Positions 1 through 7,228 of a DNA stretch of 18,901 nt are shown in pieces. Each line of letters begins with the position of its first letter. The stretch's first letter is position 1. This stretch comes from Candidatus Fermentibacteraceae bacterium (GTDB lineage: Bacteria; Fermentibacterota; Fermentibacteria; Fermentibacterales; JCC-6), in the NCBI GenBank assembly GCA_021162285.1, contig JAGGYZ010000118.1:1-18901 (forward strand), given 5' to 3'. The translations under genes were made by a program, and so were the position numbers. Below the pieces are notes generated by a model. That model was not told the DNA's origin. It saw only the letters and a program-made list of their open reading frames with translations, and did no database searches.

Positions 1-1
1 G

Positions 2-820
2 TACGACTACATGGCCTATCAGCTTGACGGCGGAACATGGCCAGTGGAGTTCAACACAGCAACCGTGGAACAGGATCTCAGCTGGTCCGAGTTTGTCTGC
101 ATTGATCCTGTGCTTACAGCCGATGACAGCCTTGTTATCAATTCATGGGGTACCACAGATACTCTGATTGTGGGTGGCACAACTGTCTTTGAACCGGATT
201 CACTGAAACCGGCCATGGATAACCTTGAAATAGGTCAGTGGCTTTACAACCAGTACGGAGCGGTCAGGTTCCAGTACACATTCGAGATCGCGGATCCGGA
301 TGTTAAAGCTCTGTTCACAGTAGCGAATGGTTTCTCACTTCTTGACGCAAGTGTGGATTCCATCGTAAACGGAACATCTGCCAGCACTGTATACCTGAGT
401 GTTCCCTATGTAAGGGTAAAAGTCGGTTCAGACTACTACAGAACATGGTGTATGTACCAGAATGCAATGACATTCGAGTATGCCACCTATAGTTCTCCCG
501 CGGAGCAGCTCGCATTCGGTACCGATGCAATGGCAGCCTACGGTATTCTTCAGAATGCCAGAGGCATTAACGGTGACGAATACATGGGTGTCGCAGCTCT
601 TCTGGGTCTTGCCGAAGAGGGTGAATACTCGTTCAGTCACTATGCCGGTCTTACAAGTGCAAAGCTTCAGGGCATGGCAGCTGCCATGGCTTACGCTAAT
701 CTGCACTTCAGACCTGCACTTGGTATCTGCCAGCAGGCAGGTTACGGTCTCGACATCGAGGTTTCAGATCCGAACTTCCTTGTTGAGCTCATGCAGGTTA
801 TCGAAACGATGCTTCAGTAG
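2..820 (+). CDS. Hypothetical protein, 5' end outside the window
   Basis: I do not recognise this protein. The reading frame is open from base 2, so the gene probably begins upstream; the ATG at 11 has too little sequence before it to judge as a start. At least 269 residues are visible, ending in TAG at 818-820. The composition is acidic, rich in aromatic residues, Ser, Thr and Gly, with very few Lys and Arg. This fits a secreted or cell-envelope protein, but the N-terminus that would show a signal peptide is missing. The first 150 or so visible residues look beta-rich (alternating hydrophobic stretches), while the last 100 look helical and Ala/Met-rich. No catalytic motif or transmembrane segment is evident. 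The gene is the last of its transcript, because a strong terminator follows 21 bases after the stop. Function unknown. Confidence 0.75.
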   Translation, partial: YDYMAYQLDGGTWPVEFNTATVEQDLSWSEFVCIDPVLTADDSLVINSWGTTDTLIVGGTTVFEPDSLKPAMDNLEIGQWLYNQYGAVRFQYTFEIADPDVKALFTVANGFSLLDASVDSIVNGTSASTVYLSVPYVRVKVGSDYYRTWCMYQNAMTFEYATYSSPAEQLAFGTDAMAAYGILQNARGINGDEYMGVAALLGLAEEGEYSFSHYAGLTSAKLQGMAAAMAYANLHFRPALGICQQAGYGLDIEVSDPNFLVELMQVIETMLQ

Positions 821-841
821 AGATACTCAAGTATTGAGGAG

Positions 842-871
842 GAAGGCCGCCGTTTTCGGCGGCCTTCTTTT
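842..871 (+). terminator. Strong intrinsic terminator after the first gene
   Basis: A perfect 11-bp stem (842-852 pairing with 857-867) with a TTTT loop is followed at once by TTTT (868-871). It closes the plus-strand gene ending at 820. The minus-strand unit ending at 1064 converges on it, but the opposite side is only pyrimidine-rich with few T, so it would terminate less well in that direction. The rest of the gap (873-1063) shows no gene, RNA or clear hairpin. Confidence 0.93.
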
Positions 872-1063
872 CTTACACAGCTACCACTTTGATACATAGA
901 ACAGACAGCACTGCCGGGAGTTCTTTATGCTTTATAAAAGGTGAATTGATCGTGCACACAGGACTTTCAACGGAGTTGTTCATAAAGATTTATTTGCAGA
1001 ACATTCATGAGTTCCCAGAAACCGCTCTGATTATTGTTCCTCAAAACAACTTTGAATAGACTG

Positions 1064-1999
1064 TTACGGCAGGTCTGGCTCATCTATGGCAAATATGTCA
1101 AGGTTCCAGTTGCCTGATGCCCGGTCAGAGCTGAATGCTATCCAGTTTTTGCGAGGATTCCAGGCAGGGTACAGGTCGAGAGCCGGATCGTCTGTAAGCT
1201 GTATGAGCGTGCCGTTGTTCACATCAGTCAGGTATATCTCGTAGTTTCCCGTTCTGTCTGATGAAAATGCCACCCAGTTGTCATCGGGACCCCAGGTTGG
1301 CTGAATATCGTCTGCTGAGGTCTGAGACAAAACCTTTTGATCACTGCCGTCAGGGTGTGCAATCATGATATCCCAGTCATCTGTGAAATAGGCTCTGTAC
1401 TGAAACAGAATCCATGTTCCGGTTTCAGGACTGTATGAGGGCCTCAGGATGTCTCCTTCGGGAAAGCCCTGCTGGAGAACCGGAAAACCGGTGGAGTCAT
1501 CGGGAGTGTGATCAAAGGGAATCTGATACAGACGCCAGTTTCCAGTAGAACTGCAGCAGTAGAGAATGCTGTCGCCGGCAGGGTTGTAAGTAGGGAACGC
1601 GTTAAGCAGGCTGTCTTGAATATGTACGGTTACATTTGTTCCGTTACCGGGAATGGACCGTATCTGGCTCCACATACTGTCTGCATTAAGTGCAGTGTAG
1701 ACTATTCTGCCATTCTCCGCATTCCAGGCTCCCAGAGGACCCATGAATTCATCCATGCCTGTAAATGTACGCCCTTCAGGATCGGTAAGACCGGCAGTGC
1801 CGAACAGTCTTGTAGCACCTGAAACATAGCTTGAAAAGAACAGTACATCGCCGTATGGTGACCACGAGAGAGCAGTATCTGCATAAACTCCCGCAAGCCA
1901 CAGAGTGGCACCATCGGGCCAGACTACCTCGTCGTCAGGATTGTTACAGGCAGCAAAAACAAGTGCTGCTGTAACCGTATAAACTGTGGATAATTTCAT
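1064..1999 (-). CDS. TolB-like beta-propeller lipoprotein (PD40 repeats)
   Basis: A 311-residue envelope lipoprotein. Residues 1-17 form a signal peptide ending in FAA before Cys18, a lipobox with Phe at -3. The mature protein carries repeated propeller blades of the WD40-like/PD40 type found in TolB. The clearest copies are near the C-terminus, with the pattern PxWxPDxxWVAFSSDRTGNYEIY and then PAWNPRKNWIAFSSDR; weaker copies occur from about residue 45. The fold is well supported, but TolB itself is not: no Tol-Pal genes are nearby and the TolB N-terminal domain is missing. Proteins like this usually act as extracytoplasmic binding scaffolds; the ligand here is unknown. The ATG overlaps the murA stop by one base (TAATG), so it is probably translationally coupled and is the last gene of the exonuclease-murA unit. 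Confidence 0.85.
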   Translation of the reverse strand: MKLSTVYTVTAALVFAACNNPDDEVVWPDGATLWLAGVYADTALSWSPYGDVLFFSSYVSGATRLFGTAGLTDPEGRTFTGMDEFMGPLGAWNAENGRIVYTALNADSMWSQIRSIPGNGTNVTVHIQDSLLNAFPTYNPAGDSILYCCSSTGNWRLYQIPFDHTPDDSTGFPVLQQGFPEGDILRPSYSPETGTWILFQYRAYFTDDWDIMIAHPDGSDQKVLSQTSADDIQPTWGPDDNWVAFSSDRTGNYEIYLTDVNNGTLIQLTDDPALDLYPAWNPRKNWIAFSSDRASGNWNLDIFAIDEPDLP

Positions 2000-3315
2000 T
2001 ATTCGCCCTGCTCTCCGGTATTCAATGGAGTTATTCTGGCCCCAAGGTTGTTAAGCCGTGGAACGATGTTTTCGTATCCTCTTTCTATCTGGTGCACATT
2101 GTGGATAATACTCTCACCGGTGGCACACAGTGCAGCAGTAAGAAGAGCCATTCCAGCTCTTATATCCGGGCTTGAAACTTCTGTTCCAACGAGCTTTGAC
2201 GGTCCGGACACCACAACCCGGTGGGGGTCACACAGAATAAGAGATGCCCCCATTGCAGAGAGTTTATCCACAAAAAACATTCTCGATTCAAACATTTTTT
2301 CAAAGATAAGGCTGGTGCCTCTTGCCTGTGTGGCTACAACAACGGCTGTACTGGTTAAGTCCGGCGAGAAACCCGGCCATGGTGAGTCGTAGATAGAAGG
2401 GATACCGCCGCTTCTGTCGGGTTTAACAACAAGTTCCTGCCCTGCGGGAACAATGAGGGTATTGTCTTTGTACTGAACTTCAACTCCCAGCCTGCCCAGC
2501 CCGGTAACTGTTGGTCTGATGATGTACTCTGGTACTCCGGGAATTTCCACACGGCCCCGGCAGCAGGCAGCGAGACCGATAAAGCTGCCTATCTCGATGT
2601 GATCAGGAGATATTGTGTGGGTTGTTCCATGAAGCAGTTCACCGGTGCCGTTAACTGTTATTCTGTTGGTGCCTTCACCTGTGATGTCTGCCCCCATGCT
2701 GCGAAGCATTACAACAAGGTCCTGAACATTAGGTTCGCATGCAGCGTTGTGTATTACCGAGGTTCCCCTGGCGATTGAAGCTGCCATAACAGCATTTTCT
2801 GTTGCAGTAACGCTTGGCTCGTCAAGATAGATGTTAGTGCCTTTCAGCCCGTTCTTTGCTTCAACTTTTATCAGTCTACCGTTGAAGGAAACCTGAGCTC
2901 CCAGCATCTCCAGAACAAGGAAGTGTGTGTCAAGCCTCCGGCGTCCTATGACATCACCGCCTGGAGGAGGCAGTTCCACAGAGCCTGTTCTTGCAACCAG
3001 AGGTCCGGCAAGCAGTATTGAGGCTCTTATTGTTTTTGACAGGCTTTCATCAAAGTTTTTCAGAGTGATTCCAGAGGCGGTAACAGTAAGGCTGTGCGGA
3101 TCGGAGTCTTTCTCTACATCTGCCCCCAGATCCTGAAGCAGACCCATCATGGCTCTTACATCTCTTATGTCCGGGCAGTTGTGCAGAGTAACAGGCTGGT
3201 CAGTGAGCAGTGTTGCAGCAAGAATGGGCAGTGCAGCATTTTTGCTGCCGGAGGGTATGAGAACACCGTTAAGTGTGTTTCCACCCTCAACCAGCCAGCT
3301 GCCGGACGATGTCAT
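1999..3315 (-). CDS. murA: UDP-N-acetylglucosamine 1-carboxyvinyltransferase, Asp-type
   Basis: MurA catalyses the first committed step of peptidoglycan synthesis in the cytoplasm, moving enolpyruvate from PEP to UDP-GlcNAc. The length (438 residues) is close to the usual 420-430. Visible family features include SGSKNAALP at 22-30 (Lys25 matches the conserved Lys22 of E. coli), the RASILLAGPLVAR segment near 97-109, and FSPDL at 316-320 (Asp319 matches catalytic Asp305). The flexible loop reads PPPGGDVIGRRRLD, so Asp121 stands where E. coli has Cys115, the residue alkylated by fosfomycin. Mycobacterial and chlamydial enzymes have the same change and are active but fosfomycin-insensitive. The ATG overlaps the stop of the upstream exonuclease gene by four bases (ATGA), which supports this start and an operon. 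The related enzyme AroA is excluded by the MurA-specific loop and N-terminal motif. Confidence 0.96.
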   Translation of the reverse strand: MTSSGSWLVEGGNTLNGVLIPSGSKNAALPILAATLLTDQPVTLHNCPDIRDVRAMMGLLQDLGADVEKDSDPHSLTVTASGITLKNFDESLSKTIRASILLAGPLVARTGSVELPPPGGDVIGRRRLDTHFLVLEMLGAQVSFNGRLIKVEAKNGLKGTNIYLDEPSVTATENAVMAASIARGTSVIHNAACEPNVQDLVVMLRSMGADITGEGTNRITVNGTGELLHGTTHTISPDHIEIGSFIGLAACCRGRVEIPGVPEYIIRPTVTGLGRLGVEVQYKDNTLIVPAGQELVVKPDRSGGIPSIYDSPWPGFSPDLTSTAVVVATQARGTSLIFEKMFESRMFFVDKLSAMGASLILCDPHRVVVSGPSKLVGTEVSSPDIRAGMALLTAALCATGESIIHNVHQIERGYENIVPRLNNLGARITPLNTGEQGE

Positions 3316-4061
3316 TTGCCAGCCCCTGTTTTGGTTAGAATTGTGTGGTAAAGATCCGGATGCTCTTCAGGAAGCCATTTCTGCTTAAGCAGCCATCGGA
3401 TGTAATCGGGGTCACGGGCAACGGTATCTTCAACAAGTGTTCCTCTGTACTTTCCGAAGGTGAAAATTCTAACCTCTAGGGGAGAGAAAATAAAATCAAC
3501 CAGAGCATTCCAGTCATTGTTTAATTCGAGACAGCACTTCTGCTCAAGTGAGAAGTGGAGAAGTGATTGAACCAGCTCTGTATCAAAAAGGGCTCTGTGG
3601 GCTTCACCCTGTATGTCGTTATCCAGTTCAAATCTGTATCTGAGGGCTTGCATTGCATGGGAGGGAATTTCCTGCCATATCTGCCTTGAAAGCCTGAGGG
3701 TATCTATCTGCGAGGTTTTGTTAAAGCGTTTGAACACAGATGGGTACTGTCTGCTGAGAATCTCATGGTCGTAGGGCAGGTTGTGGGCCGATATGTAGTC
3801 TGCCTGTTCCGCCAGCTTTCTGATCTGTTCGGTGATCTCTTCAGAAGCTGGAGAGTTTTCGACCATTCTGTTGCTTATCTGGTTTACTGCAGATGCCTCC
3901 GGCGGAATAGGAATCGAGGGTTTAACAAGGGTTTCGAAAACCTGTTTCTCTCCGGTAAATGAAAACCCGTTGTACTCTGCCAGGAGAAACGCAACCTCAC
4001 ACACTTCTGCCGTCGCAGGATCGACACCAGTTGTTTCCGTGTCCAGAAACAATATGCGCAC
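3312..4061 (-). CDS. ExoX-like DEDDh 3'-5' exonuclease
   Basis: This protein belongs to the DnaQ-like exonuclease superfamily. Numbered from the chosen GTG start (249 residues), the metal-binding residues are all present: Asp7 and Glu9 in LDTETTG, Asp98 in HNLPYDHE, and His155 and Asp160 in EAHRALFDTE, so the active site looks intact. The C-terminus carries FGKYRG (202-207) followed by DPDYIRWLL, the small module found at the end of exodeoxyribonuclease X-like proteins. I chose GTG at 4061 because AGGTGA sits just upstream with ideal spacing, and the resulting short N-terminus before DTETTG matches ExoX. An in-frame ATG at 4106 would add 15 residues, but it has no SD sequence and lies at the predicted transcription start. 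Likely role: DNA repair or end trimming. It is the first gene of the unit with murA. Confidence 0.88.
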   Translation of the reverse strand: MRILFLDTETTGVDPATAEVCEVAFLLAEYNGFSFTGEKQVFETLVKPSIPIPPEASAVNQISNRMVENSPASEEITEQIRKLAEQADYISAHNLPYDHEILSRQYPSVFKRFNKTSQIDTLRLSRQIWQEIPSHAMQALRYRFELDNDIQGEAHRALFDTELVQSLLHFSLEQKCCLELNNDWNALVDFIFSPLEVRIFTFGKYRGTLVEDTVARDPDYIRWLLKQKWLPEEHPDLYHTILTKTGAGK

Positions 4062-4113
4062 CGAGTCACCTGTAATTCCGCTGAAAAGATCAAAAGTATT
4101 ACCCATAATCGTA

Positions 4114-4143
4114 ATTCTAATGTATGTGTAACCCTCGAGTCAA
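4114..4143 (-). promoter_or_regulatory. Sigma70-type promoter for the exonuclease-murA unit
   Basis: On the minus strand, TTGACT (4143-4138) and TAGAAT (4119-4114) are separated by 18 bases. Each box matches the consensus at 5 of 6 positions. Transcription would begin near 4107, directly at the in-frame ATG at 4106, leaving a leader of about 45 bases before the SD-preceded GTG at 4061. Confidence 0.7.
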
Positions 4144-4155
4144 AGTGTCTGTTTT

Positions 4156-4185
4156 TTGACAAGAGTGTGCTGGATTGATTAAACT
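4156..4185 (+). promoter_or_regulatory. Sigma70-type promoter for the Met-rich lipoprotein
   Basis: A consensus -35 box TTGACA (4156-4161) is followed after 18 bases by TAAACT (4180-4185), a 4 of 6 match to the -10 consensus. The start point would fall near 4192, about 34 bases before the ATG at 4226. The -35 boxes of this promoter and the divergent one are only 12 bases apart. Confidence 0.65.
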
Positions 4186-4225
4186 ATGGCAGGTAGGAAT
4201 TTAACTGTGTCTGAAGGGAGAAGGA

Positions 4226-5821
4226 ATGAAACGGTTATTGCTTCCAGCTTTATCCGCCGCACTTGTGCTTGTTGCCTGTGGTACAGGCTCTGTTGAGGTG
4301 GCCAGCCCCCTTTCTGTTATTCCGGACAGAGCCATGATAACAATTGTTCTGAACGATCCGGCAGGAATGGTGAGAAACATAGATGAATACATTGCAGAAG
4401 GCGCTCCCATACTGGGAGAGAAACTACTGGAGAATATTATATGTGGACAGCTTGAAGTGTCTTCACTGGATTCAGTACAGGTAAGATACGGTTTCAATCC
4501 TTCCGGTCAGATTGCTTTCTGGATGGAAAGTGCCATGCCTCAGAGTATGGCTATGGCCGTTTCCGCACCTGATTTTCCTCTGTTCATCTCACTGCTGGAA
4601 GAAATGGGTGTTGAGTTTTCTGTTGAAGATCCGATTGATGGAGCAGTTGTTTATTCCATGCAGGCTGAAGATGGCACTATGTACATGGCCGGAGTGGATG
4701 GTGTGGCACTTATGGCCATGTCAGCTGAAAAGCTTGAAACACTTATTTCCAGTCTTTCTTCAGATGCTTCTGTACAGATACCTGAAACCAGTCTGTTCAT
4801 GCAGTTCAACCTTTCCATGATTGGCCCCATGGCTGTAGCCCAGATGCCAATGGCCAGAATGATTATCACACAGGGAATGGCAGCCGATACAACAATGCCC
4901 TACTTTGTTCCTGCAATGATGGATGTATACATGGATGGGATTGAGGTATTTCTTACACAGGCCGACATGCTGGAGCTGACCCTTACTACCGGTGAGGAAG
5001 ATTTTGTTGCAAGGCAGAAGATCAGTTTTCTTCCCGATACATATCTTGCCGGGATGTCTATGGACCAGCAGGATCAGGATATGCTTGGCTTAATAACCAA
5101 TGGTGATGTTGCAACTGTAAAGCTTCAGATGCCCAGTGAAATGGCATTTGATATTTCAAAGGCATTTACGGAAGTGTTCATTTCGGAAGCAGACGAGGAA
5201 ATGCTTCGGTTCTGGGCAGAAATGGCTTCAAGCGGTGCTGTTTCGATCTACAACGACAACTTATTCCATGTAGTAGCCGCATATCAGATAGATGAAGACA
5301 TAACAGTGGAAGATATTGCCCGTCTATACACTGAATACCTTGAGATGTTCGTTTCTGCTATGGGAGAGAACACTGATTTGGGTAGTTTCTTTACGGTTCA
5401 GGATAATGGTGTGTTAGATATAAACGGAACAGACTTCTACTCCATGTCAATGACCATAGCTTCAGATTCAACAGGAACTATGGAATTCGAATACTGGTTA
5501 ACAGTTCACAATGGTGCCCTTCTTCTGGAAATGGCGTCAGAGCCAAGTATTCTGTTGTCTATTGTTTCCGGTGATTACACCCCGGCTGTGCTGGAATCAG
5601 ATGGGGAAATGGCTGGAGAAATCAGCCTCGCAGGTTACATCAACCTGCTGATGGCCATGAGCCCAAACGGAATGGATATACCCGAAATCGGTTCTGACGT
5701 GATTATCAGATGGAACGGGAACTACGCCGACGGAGCCATGTCCGGAGAAATGGTTATGGATGGAAGCGATGCATTTGCCACAGGTTTTGCTTTCTTCGGG
5801 TTGATAGCGGCTACTCAGTAG
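4226..5821 (+). CDS. Methionine-rich acidic lipoprotein of unknown function
   Basis: A 531-residue protein with a classical lipoprotein signal peptide (KR at 2-3, hydrophobic core, LVAC lipobox with Cys18), so it should be anchored to a membrane outside the cytoplasm. I do not recognise the family. The composition is striking: I count about 45 Met (roughly 8.5%), many in pairs such as MAM, MPM, MSM, MVM and MM, with many Asp and Glu and few Lys, Arg and Cys. The SPLSVIPDRAMITIVLNDPAGM start after the signal and the repeated beta-strand-like segments resemble large secreted lipoproteins of uncharacterised phyla, but no domain can be named. A good SD (GGGAGAAGG) precedes the ATG. The gene stands alone: it has its own promoter, and a convergent gene lies downstream. 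Met clusters could bind Cu(I) or absorb oxidants; this is inference only. Confidence 0.85.
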   Translation: MKRLLLPALSAALVLVACGTGSVEVASPLSVIPDRAMITIVLNDPAGMVRNIDEYIAEGAPILGEKLLENIICGQLEVSSLDSVQVRYGFNPSGQIAFWMESAMPQSMAMAVSAPDFPLFISLLEEMGVEFSVEDPIDGAVVYSMQAEDGTMYMAGVDGVALMAMSAEKLETLISSLSSDASVQIPETSLFMQFNLSMIGPMAVAQMPMARMIITQGMAADTTMPYFVPAMMDVYMDGIEVFLTQADMLELTLTTGEEDFVARQKISFLPDTYLAGMSMDQQDQDMLGLITNGDVATVKLQMPSEMAFDISKAFTEVFISEADEEMLRFWAEMASSGAVSIYNDNLFHVVAAYQIDEDITVEDIARLYTEYLEMFVSAMGENTDLGSFFTVQDNGVLDINGTDFYSMSMTIASDSTGTMEFEYWLTVHNGALLLEMASEPSILLSIVSGDYTPAVLESDGEMAGEISLAGYINLLMAMSPNGMDIPEIGSDVIIRWNGNYADGAMSGEMVMDGSDAFATGFAFFGLIAATQ

Positions 5822-5840
5822 GCTTGAGGTTTCCATATCA

Positions 5841-5868
5841 GAGGCACCACCTGTAAAGGCGGTGCCTC
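5841..5868. terminator. Hairpin between convergent genes, no T-tract
   Basis: An 8-bp perfect stem, GAGGCACC (5841-5848) with GGTGCCTC (5861-5868), encloses a 12-base loop that can add two more G-C pairs. It lies between the stops of the lipoprotein gene (5821) and pth (5888), where a bidirectional terminator is expected. Neither side has a T-run, so it may work with Rho or simply protect 3' ends. Confidence 0.5.
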
Positions 5869-5887
5869 AACTGTAATTGTGATGCAG

Positions 5888-6463
5888 TTAGATCTGACCG
5901 TTGTAAATTGCCTGCGCGGCCTCAACACCGTTGTTCACACTTTCAAGAACACAGTCTGCTGCCCTGTGTGCAACAACAGAGGCAAGTTCCTGATTAGCTT
6001 TCGGTACTTTTTTCAAAACAAATTTTGCCAGATCCATTTTTTCCGGTTTTGGCCCAATTCCTATTCTGAGACGGGGGAATTCCTGTGTCTTGAGAACATC
6101 GATTACGTTTTTCAGCCCGTTCTGACCACCTGATGAACCGTTTTTACGCAGTCGCAGACTTCCCAGGGGAATGTTAACATCATCGCAGACAACCAGCATG
6201 TTTTCCGGGGGTACTTGTTTCGCAGTTAGAATAGCACCGGCAGATCTGCCGCTTTCATTCATGTAAACCGATGGTTTAACCAGATGAATTCCCCCTGGAA
6301 GGTAGGCTATCTCGAACGCTCCGGCTCTCTTGAAGGAAACGCCGGCTTCCCTGGCAAGAATATCTGCCACCCAGAAACCGGCGTTGTGCCATGTGAGAGC
6401 GTATTTCAGACCGGGGTTACCCAGGCACAGTATTATGCCGATCCCTGAATCTGAAATACACAT
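5888..6463 (-). CDS. pth: Peptidyl-tRNA hydrolase
   Basis: This cytoplasmic enzyme releases tRNA from peptidyl-tRNA dropped by stalled ribosomes. The 191-residue length is standard. The active-site residues known from E. coli Pth are visible: Asn16 in LGNPG, catalytic His26 in TWHNAGF, Asn69 in VYMNESG, Asp94 in VVCDDVNIPLG, and Asn115 in GSSGGQNGLKN. A Trp replaces the usual Arg before the catalytic His (TRHN in most members). The ATG is preceded by GAGG at 8-base spacing within the last codons of rplY, and the two genes are 3 bases apart, so they are co-transcribed. The rplY-pth pair is widely conserved. The N-terminus is about six residues longer than in E. coli. Confidence 0.97.
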   Translation of the reverse strand: MCISDSGIGIILCLGNPGLKYALTWHNAGFWVADILAREAGVSFKRAGAFEIAYLPGGIHLVKPSVYMNESGRSAGAILTAKQVPPENMLVVCDDVNIPLGSLRLRKNGSSGGQNGLKNVIDVLKTQEFPRLRIGIGPKPEKMDLAKFVLKKVPKANQELASVVAHRAADCVLESVNNGVEAAQAIYNGQI

Positions 6464-6466
6464 TTC

Positions 6467-7114
6467 TTATTCCTCGGAGGAGTCTTCTCCGCCTTCGGCG
6501 GTCTCTCCTTCAGCTCCTTCGGCTCCTTCTTCTGCTTCTTCCTCTTCGTCTTCTTTAACCAGCAGAGCTTTGGGCGCAATAACGCTCGCGATAACAGGAT
6601 CGAAAGCAAGATCTACTGTAAGACCTTCCGGAAGGTCAACATCGGAGAGGTGAAGCCTGTCGCCAAGATGAAGCTCCGTTACATCAAATGTGATGTCAGA
6701 TGGAATGTCAACAGCCTTAACCATAACTTCCAGTTCATGCATTGTGTGGTCGAGGATTCCACCATCGATGGACACACCCACTGGAATTCCGGTAAGTTTG
6801 ACCGGAACAGGTACAAGAACCAGCTGGTTGTCTGAAACCTGCTGGAAGTCAAGGTGCAGAGGTTTGTCTGTGAGGGTATCCCACTGAACCTCTTTGATGA
6901 TGCTTTTTAAAACATTTCCGTCGATGCTGAGTTCAACAATACCAAGTGACTTTGAGTATCCGATTTTTGTCATGAATTCGATCAATGGCAGCTTTACCGC
7001 CATGTCTGAACCCTGACCATAAATTATTCCGGGAACACTTCCTGATCTTCGAAGTCTTCTGGACTCTCTGGATCCGAGGTTAGTTCTCTTTTCCATTACC
7101 AACTGGATCGGCAT
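6467..7114 (-). CDS. rplY: 50S ribosomal protein L25 (Ctc/TL5 type)
   Basis: Ribosomal protein L25 binds 5S rRNA in the central protuberance. The N-terminal 5S-binding domain shows the typical RRLRRSGSVPGIIYG (about 20-34), and the C-terminal TL5/Ctc domain follows (about 95-185), making this the long 215-residue form rather than the 94-residue E. coli form. It ends in a low-complexity acidic tail of some 30 residues, mainly Glu, Gly and Ala, encoded by a purine-rich tract on the coding strand (6470-6555). The start is the ATG at 7114, with AAAGGA at about 6-base spacing; a longer frame reaching 7174 only translates part of the upstream tRNA gene. The gene lies 30 bases downstream of tRNA-Gln and 3 bases before pth. 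Confidence 0.95.
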   Translation of the reverse strand: MPIQLVMEKRTNLGSRESRRLRRSGSVPGIIYGQGSDMAVKLPLIEFMTKIGYSKSLGIVELSIDGNVLKSIIKEVQWDTLTDKPLHLDFQQVSDNQLVLVPVPVKLTGIPVGVSIDGGILDHTMHELEVMVKAVDIPSDITFDVTELHLGDRLHLSDVDLPEGLTVDLAFDPVIASVIAPKALLVKEDEEEEAEEGAEGAEGETAEGGEDSSEE

Positions 7115-7144
7115 TACTATTCCTTTCGTTTCTGACGGTAAAGC

Positions 7145-7219
7145 TGGCTGGGGCGGGAGGATTCGAACCTCCAAATGCAGGGACCAAAACCCTGTGTCTT
7201 GCCATTTGACGACGCCCCA
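7145..7219 (-). tRNA. tRNA-Gln (anticodon TTG)
   Basis: Read on the minus strand, the sequence folds into a full cloverleaf of 75 bases. The acceptor stem TGGGGCG/CGCCCCA is perfect, the anticodon arm is CAGGG-TTTTGGT-CCCTG with anticodon TTG at 7187-7185, and the T-arm is GGAGG-TTCGAAT-CCTCC. The discriminator base is G, as expected for glutamine, and the 3' CCA is encoded (7147-7145). The tRNA sits inside an operon, 9 bases after the ispE stop and 30 bases before the rplY start, with no room for its own promoter. It is therefore probably cut out of the mRNA by tRNA processing enzymes. Confidence 0.97.
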
Positions 7220-7228
7220 ATTCCAAAT

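Noticed and set aside
873..1063. Gap between convergent genes, checked for small RNA or small gene
   Set aside because: No open frame with an SD, no tRNA fold and no strong hairpin beyond the terminator at 842-871.
6470..6555. Purine/pyrimidine-biased, triplet-like tract at the end of rplY
   Set aside because: It is explained by the Glu/Gly/Ala-rich acidic tail common in Ctc-type L25 proteins; not a separate repeat element.
7115..7174. Upstream extension of rplY by 20 codons
   Set aside because: The extra residues (MEVRILPPQ...) come from reading through the T-arm of tRNA-Gln; the ATG at 7114 has a proper SD and fits the L25 family start.
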